Under the pieces are notes generated by a model. It was not told the origin of the DNA. It did no database searches and saw nothing but the letters and a program-made list of their open reading frames with translations. Shown piece by piece: positions 8,368-15,406 of a stretch of 34,543 nt of DNA (positions are counted from its first letter, which is position 1; every line of letters starts with the position of its first letter). Source of the DNA: Acidimicrobiaceae bacterium (GTDB taxonomy: Bacteria > Actinomycetota > Acidimicrobiia > Acidimicrobiales > RAAP-2); contig PKYA01000081.1 of NCBI GenBank assembly GCA_003133545.1, positions 22,106 through 56,648 on the forward strand, in the 5' to 3' direction. The translations under genes and the position numbers were made by a program.

Positions 8368-9441
8368 TCAGTGAACGTCGATGATCACGGCCGTGACGTT
8401 GTCTTCTGCCTCGCGCTTGACTGCATTGGCGACGAGTTGGTCGGCGGAACGCTGTGGTTCAACTTCAGACGCCAACATGACTTTGAGCTCGTCAGTGGAC
8501 AGGACCTTGAAGAGTCCGTCGCTGCAGAGCACGAATCGGTCGCCAGGTTCGCATGACGCTCCGGAGTGGTCGATGTCGACCTCTGGAGCCACGCCGATCG
8601 CTCGAGTGAGGACGTTGCGGTACGGATGGGTCTGGGCGTCGCTTTCGCTGAGTTCGCCGGCGCGCATCAAATCGGCGATGACGGTGTGGTCGTGCGTCAG
8701 CTGTTCCAGGCGCCCGTTCCGAAGGCGGTACAGCCGTGAGTCTCCGACGTGGAGGACAATCGCCGCCGCGTCCGACGTCATCGCGAGGACCGCCAGCGTG
8801 CTGCCCATGGTTGCGTCCTGGCCATTGGCCTGCCGCCACACCGCCCGATTGGCCTCTCGACACGCGCCGAGCAGTCCTGACACGGTGCGGTCCGCCGTGA
8901 AGGCGGCATCGAATGTGTCCAGGGTGAGGCGGCTGGCGACCTCACCGTCTTGGAGGCCCCCCAATCCGTCCGCCACCGCGAACAACCCGTCGCTGACCAG
9001 CCAGGCGTCTTGGTTGCTGTCACGCCCCCCAATGTGGGTGGCCGTTCCGGTAACAAAAGTATGCGTCACTGCTGATCCTTTCCTCGAATTCTCGGATTGA
9101 GTTGGAGGGGCCGCTCGACCTATCGCCAAGGCGGCTCGAGCCTGCGCCAACGCTTGGCGTCGGGCCGTCGACTCGCTCACGATCTGTCGGTCCCATCGAT
9201 CAAGTTGGAATGCATCGGGATTGTCGAAGAACCCGGCGATTTCATCGATCCCGATCTGGGCTTGGCGCAGCAGAGCGACAATCCGGGCTTGGAGCAGCTG
9301 ACCGGGTGAGTAATAGCGGTAGCCCGATGATTCGTCGACAGCAGTTGGAACCAGGAGGCCGGCGGCGGCGTACGAGCGAAGCATCTTGGCCGAAAGGCCG
9401 CATCGAGCGGAGAAAACGCCGATGTTCAACAGTTCATCCAC
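8368..9441 (-). CDS. MerR-type HTH domain fused to a PP2C (PPM) protein phosphatase
   Basis: 357 residues from the chosen GTG. Residues about 5-70 are a MerR winged helix-turn-helix (LNIGVFSARCGLSAKMLRSY, then SSGYRYYSPGQL). A helical stretch of about 35 residues follows, resembling the MerR dimerisation helix. Residues about 125-357 form a complete PP2C domain: RDSNQD (140-145), VADGLGG, GSTLAV, HVGDSRLYRL, CSDGL and a final EDNVTAV. All metal-binding Asp motifs are present, so catalysis is expected. An ATG at 9465 would add 8 residues, but it lies inside the predicted promoter; the GTG at 9441 falls about where transcription should begin, suggesting a leaderless mRNA. Role inferred: a regulator that dephosphorylates Ser/Thr and binds its own promoter. 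The divergent neighbour is an alpha-mannosidase. Confidence 0.88.
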   Translation of the reverse strand: MDELLNIGVFSARCGLSAKMLRSYAAAGLLVPTAVDESSGYRYYSPGQLLQARIVALLRQAQIGIDEIAGFFDNPDAFQLDRWDRQIVSESTARRQALAQARAALAIGRAAPPTQSENSRKGSAVTHTFVTGTATHIGGRDSNQDAWLVSDGLFAVADGLGGLQDGEVASRLTLDTFDAAFTADRTVSGLLGACREANRAVWRQANGQDATMGSTLAVLAMTSDAAAIVLHVGDSRLYRLRNGRLEQLTHDHTVIADLMRAGELSESDAQTHPYRNVLTRAIGVAPEVDIDHSGASCEPGDRFVLCSDGLFKVLSTDELKVMLASEVEPQRSADQLVANAVKREAEDNVTAVIIDVH

Positions 9442-9447
9442 GCATAG

Positions 9448-9478
9448 AGCATGAACCCTTCCCATAGGGAAGAGTCAA
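9448..9478 (-). promoter_or_regulatory. MerR-type promoter/operator of the MerR-PP2C gene
   Basis: On the minus strand, TTGACT (9473-9478) and a weak -10 CATGCT (9448-9453) are separated by 19 bp, the over-long spacing typical of MerR-controlled promoters. The spacer is filled by a near-perfect palindrome: arms ACTCTTCCC and GGGAAGGGT around TAT, with one mismatch. Initiation would fall at or next to the GTG at 9441. Autoregulation is inferred; the site could also influence the divergent mannosidase gene starting at 9554. Confidence 0.6.
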
Positions 9479-9531
9479 CTGGTGGGAGGCTTGATCGGTT
9501 GTGTCCCGCCCAGGCCTTCACGCGGTACCTG

Positions 9532-9541
9532 ATGACGTCAT
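9532..9541. promoter_or_regulatory. Palindromic operator candidate before the mannosidase gene
   Basis: Perfect 10-bp palindrome ATGACGTCAT ending 12 bp before the start codon. Its position near the transcription start would suit a repressor of the GntR or LacI type. No such regulator lies in the window, so the binding protein is unknown. Confidence 0.35.
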
Positions 9542-9553
9542 AGTCTGACGGGC

Positions 9554-12268
9554 ATGTCAGCCCGCCGCGTCGCCATCGTTCCGCACACCCACTGGGACCG
9601 CGAATGGTACAGGTCGTACCAGGACTTCCGTCTCAATCTGGTCGACCTCATCGACACGCTTCTCCCATTGCTCGAGTCGGACGACGGCTACCCGTACTTC
9701 ATGCTCGATGGGCAGATGGCCGTGATAGATGACTACCTCGAGATGCGCCCGGAAGCGGAGGAACGCCTGCGTGCTCTGGCTGCGGCAGGACGGGTCGGCA
9801 TGGGGCCCTGGTACGTCTTGATGGACGAGTTCCTGGCCTCGGGCGAGACGATCATCCGCAACCTCCAGATGGGGATCCGCCGTGCCGCCGCATTTGGCGG
9901 CGCTATGAACGTGGGCTACCTGCCCGATATGTTCGGGCACATCGCCCAAATGCCGCAGATTCTGGTGCTCGCCGGATTCAGCGATGCCGTCGTGTGGCGG
10001 GGGGTTCCGTCCTCGGTCTCGAGGTCAGGATTCTTCTGGGAAGCACCCGACGGCTCAATTGTGCGGGCTGAGTATCTACCTGTCGGTTATGGCAATGGTG
10101 CCGCACTGCCCGATGATGCCAAAGCTCTCATCCACCGCACCTCTGACCATCTCGATGAGATCGGGAACTTCCTGTTGGGTGACCTGCTCTACATGAATGG
10201 CTCTGACCACCTCGTGCCCCAGGCCTGGCTCGGTCGGGTGGTCGCCGAGGCAAACGATCTGCAGGACGACCTCTCCTTCGAGGTCACGTCGCTCCCGGAG
10301 TACCTTGCCACGGCACCGACCGAAGGGTTGGAGCGATGGAGAGGAGAGCTCCGCTCGGGGTTCCGCGCCGATATGTTGATGGGCGTCACTTCCAACCGGG
10401 TCGACGTCAAGCGCATGGGCGCGTTGGCCGAGCGCGAGCTGGAGCGGAGAGCCGAGCCTTTGGCCGCTCTCTTTCAATCGGCAGAGGAGTGGCCTCAACG
10501 GGCGCTCGAGGTGGCCTGGAAGGAGATCGTGCGCAACTCGGCCCACGACTCCATCTGCGCCTGTTCGGTGGACGAGGTCGTCGATGCCGTCCTGCACCGC
10601 TATGCCGAGGCACGCTCTATCGCCAGTGGACTGGCCGATCGGGCCATCACTTCGATGGCGCGATCGCTGTCCCAGCCCGGCGCGTACGTGCTCAATCCGG
10701 CTCAGCGCACCCGTTCGGGCATCGTCGAGCTGGTGGTCGAGGCGGTTGATCCGCCTTCTGCGGATGTCCAGGTGCTCTCGGAGCGAACAGGGGAGCCGAG
10801 GGCGATGCCGCTCGGTGCCGACCAGGTCCGTACCATTCTGGCGGAGCTGCGGGGTCCGCAGATAGAGCACGACACCTGGTTGCACTGCATTGATGTTGAA
10901 GAGGACGACGAGAGCATCGACATCATCCTTTCTGTGGGATCCGAAGAGCGTCATGACGTGCCCATCGCCCAGATAAAGCAGCAGGTTTTCGCGCGCCTCG
11001 ACGGACGGCCCGACGCAGTCGTCCGCATCGGATTGCGCCGGCCACCGACACGGCGCATCGTCGCGCACGTGGGCGACGTGCCCGGCTACGGATGGCAGAC
11101 GTTCACGCCCGTACCTCTGACCCATGCCGTGGTCAGCGACGAATCCGGGGAGGCGGTATCCCTCTCCAACGGACTGGTCTCCCTTGAGGTGGATCAGACT
11201 CTCGGCACGTTTTCCGTCAACGGAAAAGCGGGCTACGGCCAGCTGATCGATGGCGGGGACCTCGGCGATTCGTACAATTACTCGCCGCCACGCTCGGACT
11301 CCTTCGTCGATGCGCCCAGCGCAGTCTCGGTGCGCGTGAGCGAGAAAGGGCCCGTGCGCGCCCGGGTGGTCATCACCGCCACGTACACGTGGCCCGACCA
11401 CATCGACGAGGGTTCGCAGACCCGTATCGGGGAGCAGTCGGTGCAGGTCGAAACCACGCTCGAGCTCAGGGCGAACGAGGCCGCGGTGCGCGTCACGACG
11501 TCGTTCGTGAACCCGAGTCGCGACCACCGCCTCCGGGTGCTTCTCCCGTTGCCCGAGCCGGCCCGAACGTCGTCGGCCGAGTGTGCCTTCGCCGTGGTGG
11601 AGCGGGGACTGACCGCGGAGGGGCGAACCGACGAATTCGGACTCCCGACGGCACCAGCGCGCCGCTTCGTCTCTGCCGGAGGACTGACCGTCGTCCATGA
11701 CGGAGTCTGCGAGTACGAGCTCATCGACATCGCGCCCACGCCACTCGGTGACGGCGCCTCGACGCTCGCGTTGACAGTCCTGCGTTCCACCGGCATGTTG
11801 TCGCGGCTGGGCATGACCTATCGGCCCTTCCCCGCCGGCCCATTGACCCCCGTCGAGGGGTTGCAGTTGACCGGTCGTCGCGTCCTACTGCGCTACGCGC
11901 TGGCGATCGGCGTCGAGGACCCGTATGCCCTGGCCGACGACATCCTCCTCCCGCTCGAGATTGTCGACAGCCCGGGCGGTGGCAGCCGCCCAACCACTGG
12001 TTCCGAACTGAGCATCAGCGGGGCTGAGGTCAGTGCGGTTCGGCGGGAGGGGGGAGTACGGGAGCTGCGGCTGTTCAATCCTCATCCGGACGCCAGCATC
12101 GTCACCATCGACGGTCAGTCCGGTTGGCTGGTCGATCTGCGTGGGTACCCCATGCAGCGTTTTGAGGGATCGTTCGAACTGCGACCGTTCGGGATCGCCA
12201 CGCTCAGGATTGACCCTCAAAGTACGTCCTCGATCGGCGTCGGGAAGGCGTACTCGCCGACGAGGTGA
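9554..12268 (+). CDS. Alpha-mannosidase, glycoside hydrolase family 38
   Basis: 904 residues, cytoplasmic (no signal peptide), acting on alpha-mannosides or mannosylglycerate-like substrates by family precedent. The zinc site starts with HTHWDREW (11-18). The catalytic nucleophile is Asp125 in GYLPDMFGHIAQMPQ. MNGSDHL lies near 214-220, and the metal-site NSAHDSICACSVDE (His331) is intact. The rest is the usual GH38 middle and beta-sandwich C-terminal region. A long open frame on the opposite strand is a shadow. The final 17 or so codons overlap the antisense remnant of a rhamnosidase gene, so the natural C-terminus may have been altered by a deletion. Starts at an ATG with no clear ribosome-binding site, 13 bp after a palindrome. 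Confidence 0.93.
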   Translation: MSARRVAIVPHTHWDREWYRSYQDFRLNLVDLIDTLLPLLESDDGYPYFMLDGQMAVIDDYLEMRPEAEERLRALAAAGRVGMGPWYVLMDEFLASGETIIRNLQMGIRRAAAFGGAMNVGYLPDMFGHIAQMPQILVLAGFSDAVVWRGVPSSVSRSGFFWEAPDGSIVRAEYLPVGYGNGAALPDDAKALIHRTSDHLDEIGNFLLGDLLYMNGSDHLVPQAWLGRVVAEANDLQDDLSFEVTSLPEYLATAPTEGLERWRGELRSGFRADMLMGVTSNRVDVKRMGALAERELERRAEPLAALFQSAEEWPQRALEVAWKEIVRNSAHDSICACSVDEVVDAVLHRYAEARSIASGLADRAITSMARSLSQPGAYVLNPAQRTRSGIVELVVEAVDPPSADVQVLSERTGEPRAMPLGADQVRTILAELRGPQIEHDTWLHCIDVEEDDESIDIILSVGSEERHDVPIAQIKQQVFARLDGRPDAVVRIGLRRPPTRRIVAHVGDVPGYGWQTFTPVPLTHAVVSDESGEAVSLSNGLVSLEVDQTLGTFSVNGKAGYGQLIDGGDLGDSYNYSPPRSDSFVDAPSAVSVRVSEKGPVRARVVITATYTWPDHIDEGSQTRIGEQSVQVETTLELRANEAAVRVTTSFVNPSRDHRLRVLLPLPEPARTSSAECAFAVVERGLTAEGRTDEFGLPTAPARRFVSAGGLTVVHDGVCEYELIDIAPTPLGDGASTLALTVLRSTGMLSRLGMTYRPFPAGPLTPVEGLQLTGRRVLLRYALAIGVEDPYALADDILLPLEIVDSPGGGSRPTTGSELSISGAEVSAVRREGGVRELRLFNPHPDASIVTIDGQSGWLVDLRGYPMQRFEGSFELRPFGIATLRIDPQSTSSIGVGKAYSPTR

Positions 12269-12558
12269 GATTCGCCCTGACGGAGGCGGATCGCCTCGAC
12301 GAGGTGCGTCGCGGCACGGGCTCTCACATCCGAGGGCAGCAGGTTCATGTGGAGCGCGAGCACATACGCCGTCTGGGTGTCCGAGCCGACACGTCCGTCC
12401 GCATCCACGAACGCCTCGACGAACGCAGCAGCGATCGAACTCGCCAGCAGGTCATAGTGCTGTGCGTCCGTCGCTCATGAGGGTGGCGTCATAGGCCCTC
12501 GCCGCGGTCGAGGGCCCGGGCCATGCGGGGTCCGGTCGCCTTCTGGCGCCAGCATGAG
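12217..12558 (-). pseudogene. Decayed GH78 alpha-L-rhamnosidase fragment
   Basis: On the minus strand an open stretch of 85 codons (12474-12217) reads as the (alpha/alpha)6-barrel part of a bacterial alpha-L-rhamnosidase. It includes HYDLLASSIAAAFVEAF, then DADGRVGSDTQTAYVLAL, HMNLLPSDVR and HLVEAI, ending TPIEDVL and stop. It has no start codon before a GTG in mid-domain, an in-frame TGA lies just before it, and further upstream in the same frame is LMLAPEGDRTP (12558-12526), which resembles the DWLAPEG region of these enzymes. Intact members run to several hundred residues on both sides. It is therefore truncated at both ends, with an internal deletion and a stop. A former glycan-utilisation gene next to the mannosidase is a reasonable inference. 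Confidence 0.65.
12494..12516. terminator. GC-rich hairpin downstream of the mannosidase gene
   Basis: Perfect 8-bp stem GGCCCTCG / CGAGGGCC with a 7-nt loop, about 225 bp past the mannosidase stop and inside the decayed rhamnosidase region. No T-run follows. It could end mannosidase transcripts or be incidental. Confidence 0.3.
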
Positions 12559-12593
12559 CTACTGGCCACCGGCTACTGGGCATGACGGCTCAG

Positions 12594-12607
12594 TTCACGC
12601 TCGTGAA
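12594..12607. promoter_or_regulatory. Palindromic operator candidate upstream of the orphan binding protein
   Basis: Perfect inverted repeat TTCACG-CT-CGTGAA about 130 bp before the binding-protein start. GCTACTGG occurs twice just before it (near 12558 and 12572). A regulator-binding role is inferred only from the symmetry and position; the rest of 12559-12739 holds no gene. Confidence 0.35.
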
Positions 12608-12739
12608 TCCGCGTACGAAAGGAGCGCATGGTCACAGCTGCCGCGAAGTGTAATCCGTCCATCCATTGGACGTATTCATGTCAACCTCGTCTCACTGGCG
12701 TAGCCTTTGCCGGGTACGGCCGTTCCAGGGGGGATTGCG

Positions 12740-14176
12740 ATGCGACGGTGGGGAAAAGAGCGAGTAGGGCGAACTCCGATGAGAGTGGCTGGAGCCATCG
12801 CTGTTCTCGGGAGCGTGGTGGCGTTGGGCATCGTCCCGGCGTCAGGTGCCACCGGCGCGCCGACTCCGGTCAATCAGGCCAGCACCAGCTCCCGGGGTGT
12901 CTCGACAAACGCCATCAGGGTGGTCTTCCCGATTATCTCGTTCACCAGTATCGAGGGGGAGTTCGAAATCGAGTCAGACGCCGAGTACGGCGAGCAGGTG
13001 AAGGCCATTCACCTCTTCGTGAACCAGATCAACGATGCCGGGGGGATACACGGTCGAAAGATCATTCCGATGATCGTGAGCTTTGACCCGACGAACGCGG
13101 ACGAGGAGCGGTCGCTCTGCAAGCAGTGGACCGAGGGCTCTCCCCCCGTGTTCGCCGTCCTTGATGGGCTTGGAACGTGGGAAGGGGACAACGAGCTCTG
13201 CATCACCCAAGAAGGGCATACGCCCATGCTCTCCCAATGGACGACGACCACCAACTGGACGGATCTGGGCTCGCCGTACTTGTGGTGGACGGGGGCAGAC
13301 GACGCGCCCATCCTCGCGGCCACCGTCAGCTGGGGTCTCAGCTCGGGTCGCCTCGGCCACGGCCAGAAGGTCGGTGTGGTGGTTTCGGACCAGGCCAGCG
13401 ACCAGAGCGCCCTCACGTCCTACCTTCTGCCAGACCTGAAGAAAATCGGTGTTGACCCCCAGGTGGAAACGATCTCGGCCGACCTGGGTGAGACTGCCAG
13501 CACAGACTCGGATGCCACGCTGGCGGTTGAACGGCTCAAGGAGTCGGGGATTCAATCGGTTATCCCCTTATTGCCCGAGAACGCGTTCACCCCCTACATC
13601 AGCGCGGAGACTGCGCAGAAGTACTTCCCGAAGCTTCTTCTGAGTGACTATCAGTCCGAGATCGAAGTTGCGCTCGGTCTCATTCCCATCCCTTACGACA
13701 AGGCGCTCAACGGACAGGAGGGCGTGACGGCAGAGACGCTTGGGGGGATCGATCTTCCGCGCCCGGAGTCAGAAGGCGGATACGACCCGGGGGTCCGCAG
13801 TTGCTGGGATCTCTGGCACAAGACTTACCCACAGATTCCCAAAGGCAACATCAATGACGACATTGAGGAGCAGGGGCCGGTTCAGGGCTGGTGTCAGGAG
13901 ATTCGCCTCTTTGCCCAGGCCGCCACAATGGCGGGCAGAAACCTCAACCGACGGACATTTGTCGAAGCGATGTCGCGCATCACCAACTTCCCCGGCGGAT
14001 ACTCTCCCGTCCTTAGTTACGGACCCCACAAGTTCTATGGCCCGACGGAGTACCGGGTCGTCGAGGTCCATGACAACCACCCGCCGACCACCCTGTGCAA
14101 GCGTGGCCCGGGGCCACCGGCAGGGGTTTGTTGGGTCGTCGAGCAGAACTGGAAACCACTGCCCTCGACGGGGTGA
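12740..14176 (+). CDS. Orphan periplasmic ligand-binding protein (type I, LivK/Peripla_BP_6-like)
   Basis: 478 residues from the ATG at 12740, which follows an AGGGGGG ribosome-binding site; an in-frame TTG at 12707 is less likely. Signal peptide MRRWGKERVGRTPMRVAG, hydrophobic core to VPASGATG. The mature part has the type-I binding-protein hallmarks: IRVVFPIISF, AIHLFVNQINDAGGIHGRKI, then VGVVVSDQ at the start of the second lobe. Several cysteines (KQW context, NELC, RSCWDLW, GWCQE, LCKRG, GVCW) suggest disulfides. No permease or ATPase adjoins it, so it either serves a transporter elsewhere or acts as a sensor. Ligand unknown; amino-acid-like or aromatic compounds are typical of the family. 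Confidence 0.85.
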   Translation: MRRWGKERVGRTPMRVAGAIAVLGSVVALGIVPASGATGAPTPVNQASTSSRGVSTNAIRVVFPIISFTSIEGEFEIESDAEYGEQVKAIHLFVNQINDAGGIHGRKIIPMIVSFDPTNADEERSLCKQWTEGSPPVFAVLDGLGTWEGDNELCITQEGHTPMLSQWTTTTNWTDLGSPYLWWTGADDAPILAATVSWGLSSGRLGHGQKVGVVVSDQASDQSALTSYLLPDLKKIGVDPQVETISADLGETASTDSDATLAVERLKESGIQSVIPLLPENAFTPYISAETAQKYFPKLLLSDYQSEIEVALGLIPIPYDKALNGQEGVTAETLGGIDLPRPESEGGYDPGVRSCWDLWHKTYPQIPKGNINDDIEEQGPVQGWCQEIRLFAQAATMAGRNLNRRTFVEAMSRITNFPGGYSPVLSYGPHKFYGPTEYRVVEVHDNHPPTTLCKRGPGPPAGVCWVVEQNWKPLPSTG

Positions 14177-14209
14177 ATCTTGCCCCCGGGCGGACCTGAT
14201 GCATGGCTC

Positions 14210-14659
14210 CTAGCGACAGTCAGTGCAAAGCCCGAGGATGTCGAGCCGGTGGCTGTGAGGTTCGAACCCTTCCGCCGCGGCGAGACGGTCAACGGTGGTG
14301 GCCACGTTTCGTTCGAATGCCGATGAGGGGGTGACGTCGATGACCTTGCCGCAGTCGGTGCAAAGGAGATGGTGGTGGTGCTCGCTGAACTCCTCGGAGA
14401 GCTCGTAGCGAGCGAACTCGTCGTTGGCGGCGACGCGTCGCACCACACCCGCGACTTGGAGGTCGACGAGGTGCCGGTAGGCGGAGCTCCGGGGGAGGTC
14501 GGGGAGCCGGTTGGCAATGTCGCCGATGCTGACCGGGTGTCCGGCGTCGACAAGTAGTTCGATGATGGCGCGCCGGCCGGTCGTGTAACGCTGCTCGGCG
14601 CGCCGAAGCCGGTCCTCGACAACGTCGTGGAGATCGCCGGCGGCGTCAGGGGCCGTCAT
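14210..14659 (-). CDS. zur: Fur-family metalloregulator, probable Zur (FurB)
   Basis: 149-residue DNA-binding repressor. The N-terminal winged helix includes RRAIIELLVDAGHPVSIGDIANRL and SSAYRHLVDLQVAGVVRRV. The C-terminal metal/dimerisation domain has HHHH (94-97), CTDC (100-103), EPHSHRLDILGL and a second CTDC (145-148). The two CxxC pairs are the structural Zn(Cys)4 site. Assignment as Zur rather than Fur is inferred from context: it is the third gene after an SmtB-like zinc sensor and lies opposite a Znu-type importer. In Mycobacterium tuberculosis the pair SmtB (Rv2358)-FurB/Zur (Rv2359) forms an operon, which fits. Good ribosome-binding site (GGAAGGGA) before the ATG; 60 bp after the His-rich gene. 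Confidence 0.85.
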   Translation of the reverse strand: MTAPDAAGDLHDVVEDRLRRAEQRYTTGRRAIIELLVDAGHPVSIGDIANRLPDLPRSSAYRHLVDLQVAGVVRRVAANDEFARYELSEEFSEHHHHLLCTDCGKVIDVTPSSAFERNVATTVDRLAAAEGFEPHSHRLDILGLCTDCR

Positions 14660-14719
14660 CGTAAGTTCCCTTCCTATCGAGGACCCGCCAATTTAGGGGC
14701 GATGGACCGGTGCGCCAGT

Positions 14720-15016
14720 TCAGTGCTCGTCGTAGTGACCTTCGTGGGCGGCGTGGCGATGTCCGTCGTGGACGTAATCGAAGTGCCCCTCGTGCTCCAC
14801 AGCCTCATGACCGCAATCGGCACCGTGTTGGTGGCTGTGGGCGGCGTGTTCAGCGTGGGGGAAGGGGTGCTCGTCGTAGTGTCCATCGTGCTCGCTGTGG
14901 GCGTGCCCATCGTGGATGTAGTCGATGTGACCATCGTGGTCGACCGCCGCGTGCCCGCAGTCGGGGCCGTGCGCATGGCGGTGATCATCATGGACGGTGT
15001 GGTCGTTCGTGGTCAT
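14720..15016 (-). CDS. Histidine-rich two-repeat protein, probable zinc-binding
   Basis: 98 residues, of which 28 are His, with many Asp/Glu and only two Cys. It is built of two near-identical units of about 35 residues. Each begins HGxDCGH and runs through a GHxDYxHDGH segment to GHYDEH, with an Asp/Glu/His-rich linker between them. There is no signal peptide or membrane segment, so it should be cytosolic. Its ATG overlaps the stop of the SmtB-like gene by 4 bp, and Zur follows, so it belongs to a zinc-responsive operon. Inference: a zinc buffer or metallochaperone. I do not recognise a named family; short His-rich proteins are known near zinc transporters. Low complexity makes homology calls weak, but the exact repeat, operon coupling and stop support a real gene. 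Confidence 0.82.
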   Translation of the reverse strand: MTTNDHTVHDDHRHAHGPDCGHAAVDHDGHIDYIHDGHAHSEHDGHYDEHPFPHAEHAAHSHQHGADCGHEAVEHEGHFDYVHDGHRHAAHEGHYDEH

Positions 15017-15315
15017 GGGGCCTCCCTTGCATGGTTGACGGCGTCAGCGACGATGTGCGCGACGTGATGATCGATCAACGAGTACACGGCCTCTCGTCCC
15101 TGGCGCTCGACTCCGACGAGCCTGGCGCCTCGGAGCACCCGAAGATGCTGGGATACCAGTGGCTGGCTCATCTCCAGCTGATCGACCAGTTCGTGGACGT
15201 AACAGGGCCGCTCGGCGAGCCGTACCACGATGGCCAACCTGGCCGGCGCGGCCAGCGCCCGGAGCAATTCTCCGGCAGCCTCGTAGCCCTGCGTCGTCAC
15301 GGACACCGCGTTCAT
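15013..15315 (-). CDS. smtB: ArsR/SmtB-family zinc sensor
   Basis: 100-residue repressor. Winged HTH: ALAAPARLAIVVRLAERP, VHELVDQLEMSQPLVSQHLRVL, then the wing LVGVERQGREAVYSL. The C-terminal helix carries the complete alpha-5 zinc site of SmtB/CzrA, D-x-H-x10-H-x2-E, at Asp82, His84, His95 and Glu98. Such proteins leave DNA when zinc binds, so this operon should be induced by excess zinc. The ATG at 15315 was chosen over longer in-frame extensions because it gives the normal family length and lies right after an AT-rich inverted repeat. First gene of an SmtB, His-rich protein, Zur operon, divergent from the zinc importer genes. Confidence 0.92.
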   Translation of the reverse strand: MNAVSVTTQGYEAAGELLRALAAPARLAIVVRLAERPCYVHELVDQLEMSQPLVSQHLRVLRGARLVGVERQGREAVYSLIDHHVAHIVADAVNHAREAP

Positions 15316-15339
15316 ATAAACACATTTAGATGTACTTAT
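15316..15339. promoter_or_regulatory. SmtB-type operator candidate
   Basis: AT-rich imperfect inverted repeat in GC-rich DNA, immediately before the smtB start: arms ATAAACACAT and ATGTACTTAT separated by TTAG, 8 of 10 positions pairing. Size and composition suit the long AT-rich dyads bound by ArsR/SmtB dimers. It would cover the smtB promoter and lies 67 bp from znuA. Confidence 0.55.
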
Positions 15340-15370
15340 GTAACGTGCCCGCCGGCCGATGGTCCCGAAC

Positions 15371-15400
15371 TTGTGTTGAGACTCAGTCTGAGGATAGGTT
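15371..15400 (+). promoter_or_regulatory. Predicted znuA promoter with overlapping palindromes
   Basis: TTGTGT (15371-15376) and TAGGTT (15395-15400) with an 18-bp spacer, ending 6 bp before the znuA ATG, so the mRNA may be leaderless. The spacer holds two overlapping perfect palindromes, AGACT-C-AGTCT (15379-15389) and CTCAG-T-CTGAG (15382-15392). This is where a repressor such as Zur would be expected. The sequence does not match the classic actinobacterial Zur consensus (TGAAAATGATTTTCA), so the binder is uncertain. Confidence 0.4.
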
Positions 15401-15406
15401 TTCTGC

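Noticed and set aside
10076-11698. 540-codon open frame antisense to the alpha-mannosidase gene
   Set aside because: It lies wholly within the GH38 gene, shows no recognisable domain, and its residues are Arg/His/Asp/Gly-rich as expected for the reverse frame of high-GC coding DNA.
12500-12524. MARALDR reading in another frame, possibly a further rhamnosidase fragment
   Set aside because: Too short (seven residues) and in a different frame from the supported remnant; could be chance.
12628-13086. Small frame starting ATG after AAAGGAG upstream of the orphan binding protein
   Set aside because: The ribosome-binding site is good, but the frame runs 152 codons out of phase into the binding-protein gene with Arg-rich shadow composition; at most a leader peptide, which cannot be supported.
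14660-14719. Possible separate promoter or Zur box before zur
   Set aside because: Only a ribosome-binding site is visible; no dyad or promoter pair was found, so the gene is treated as part of the smtB operon.
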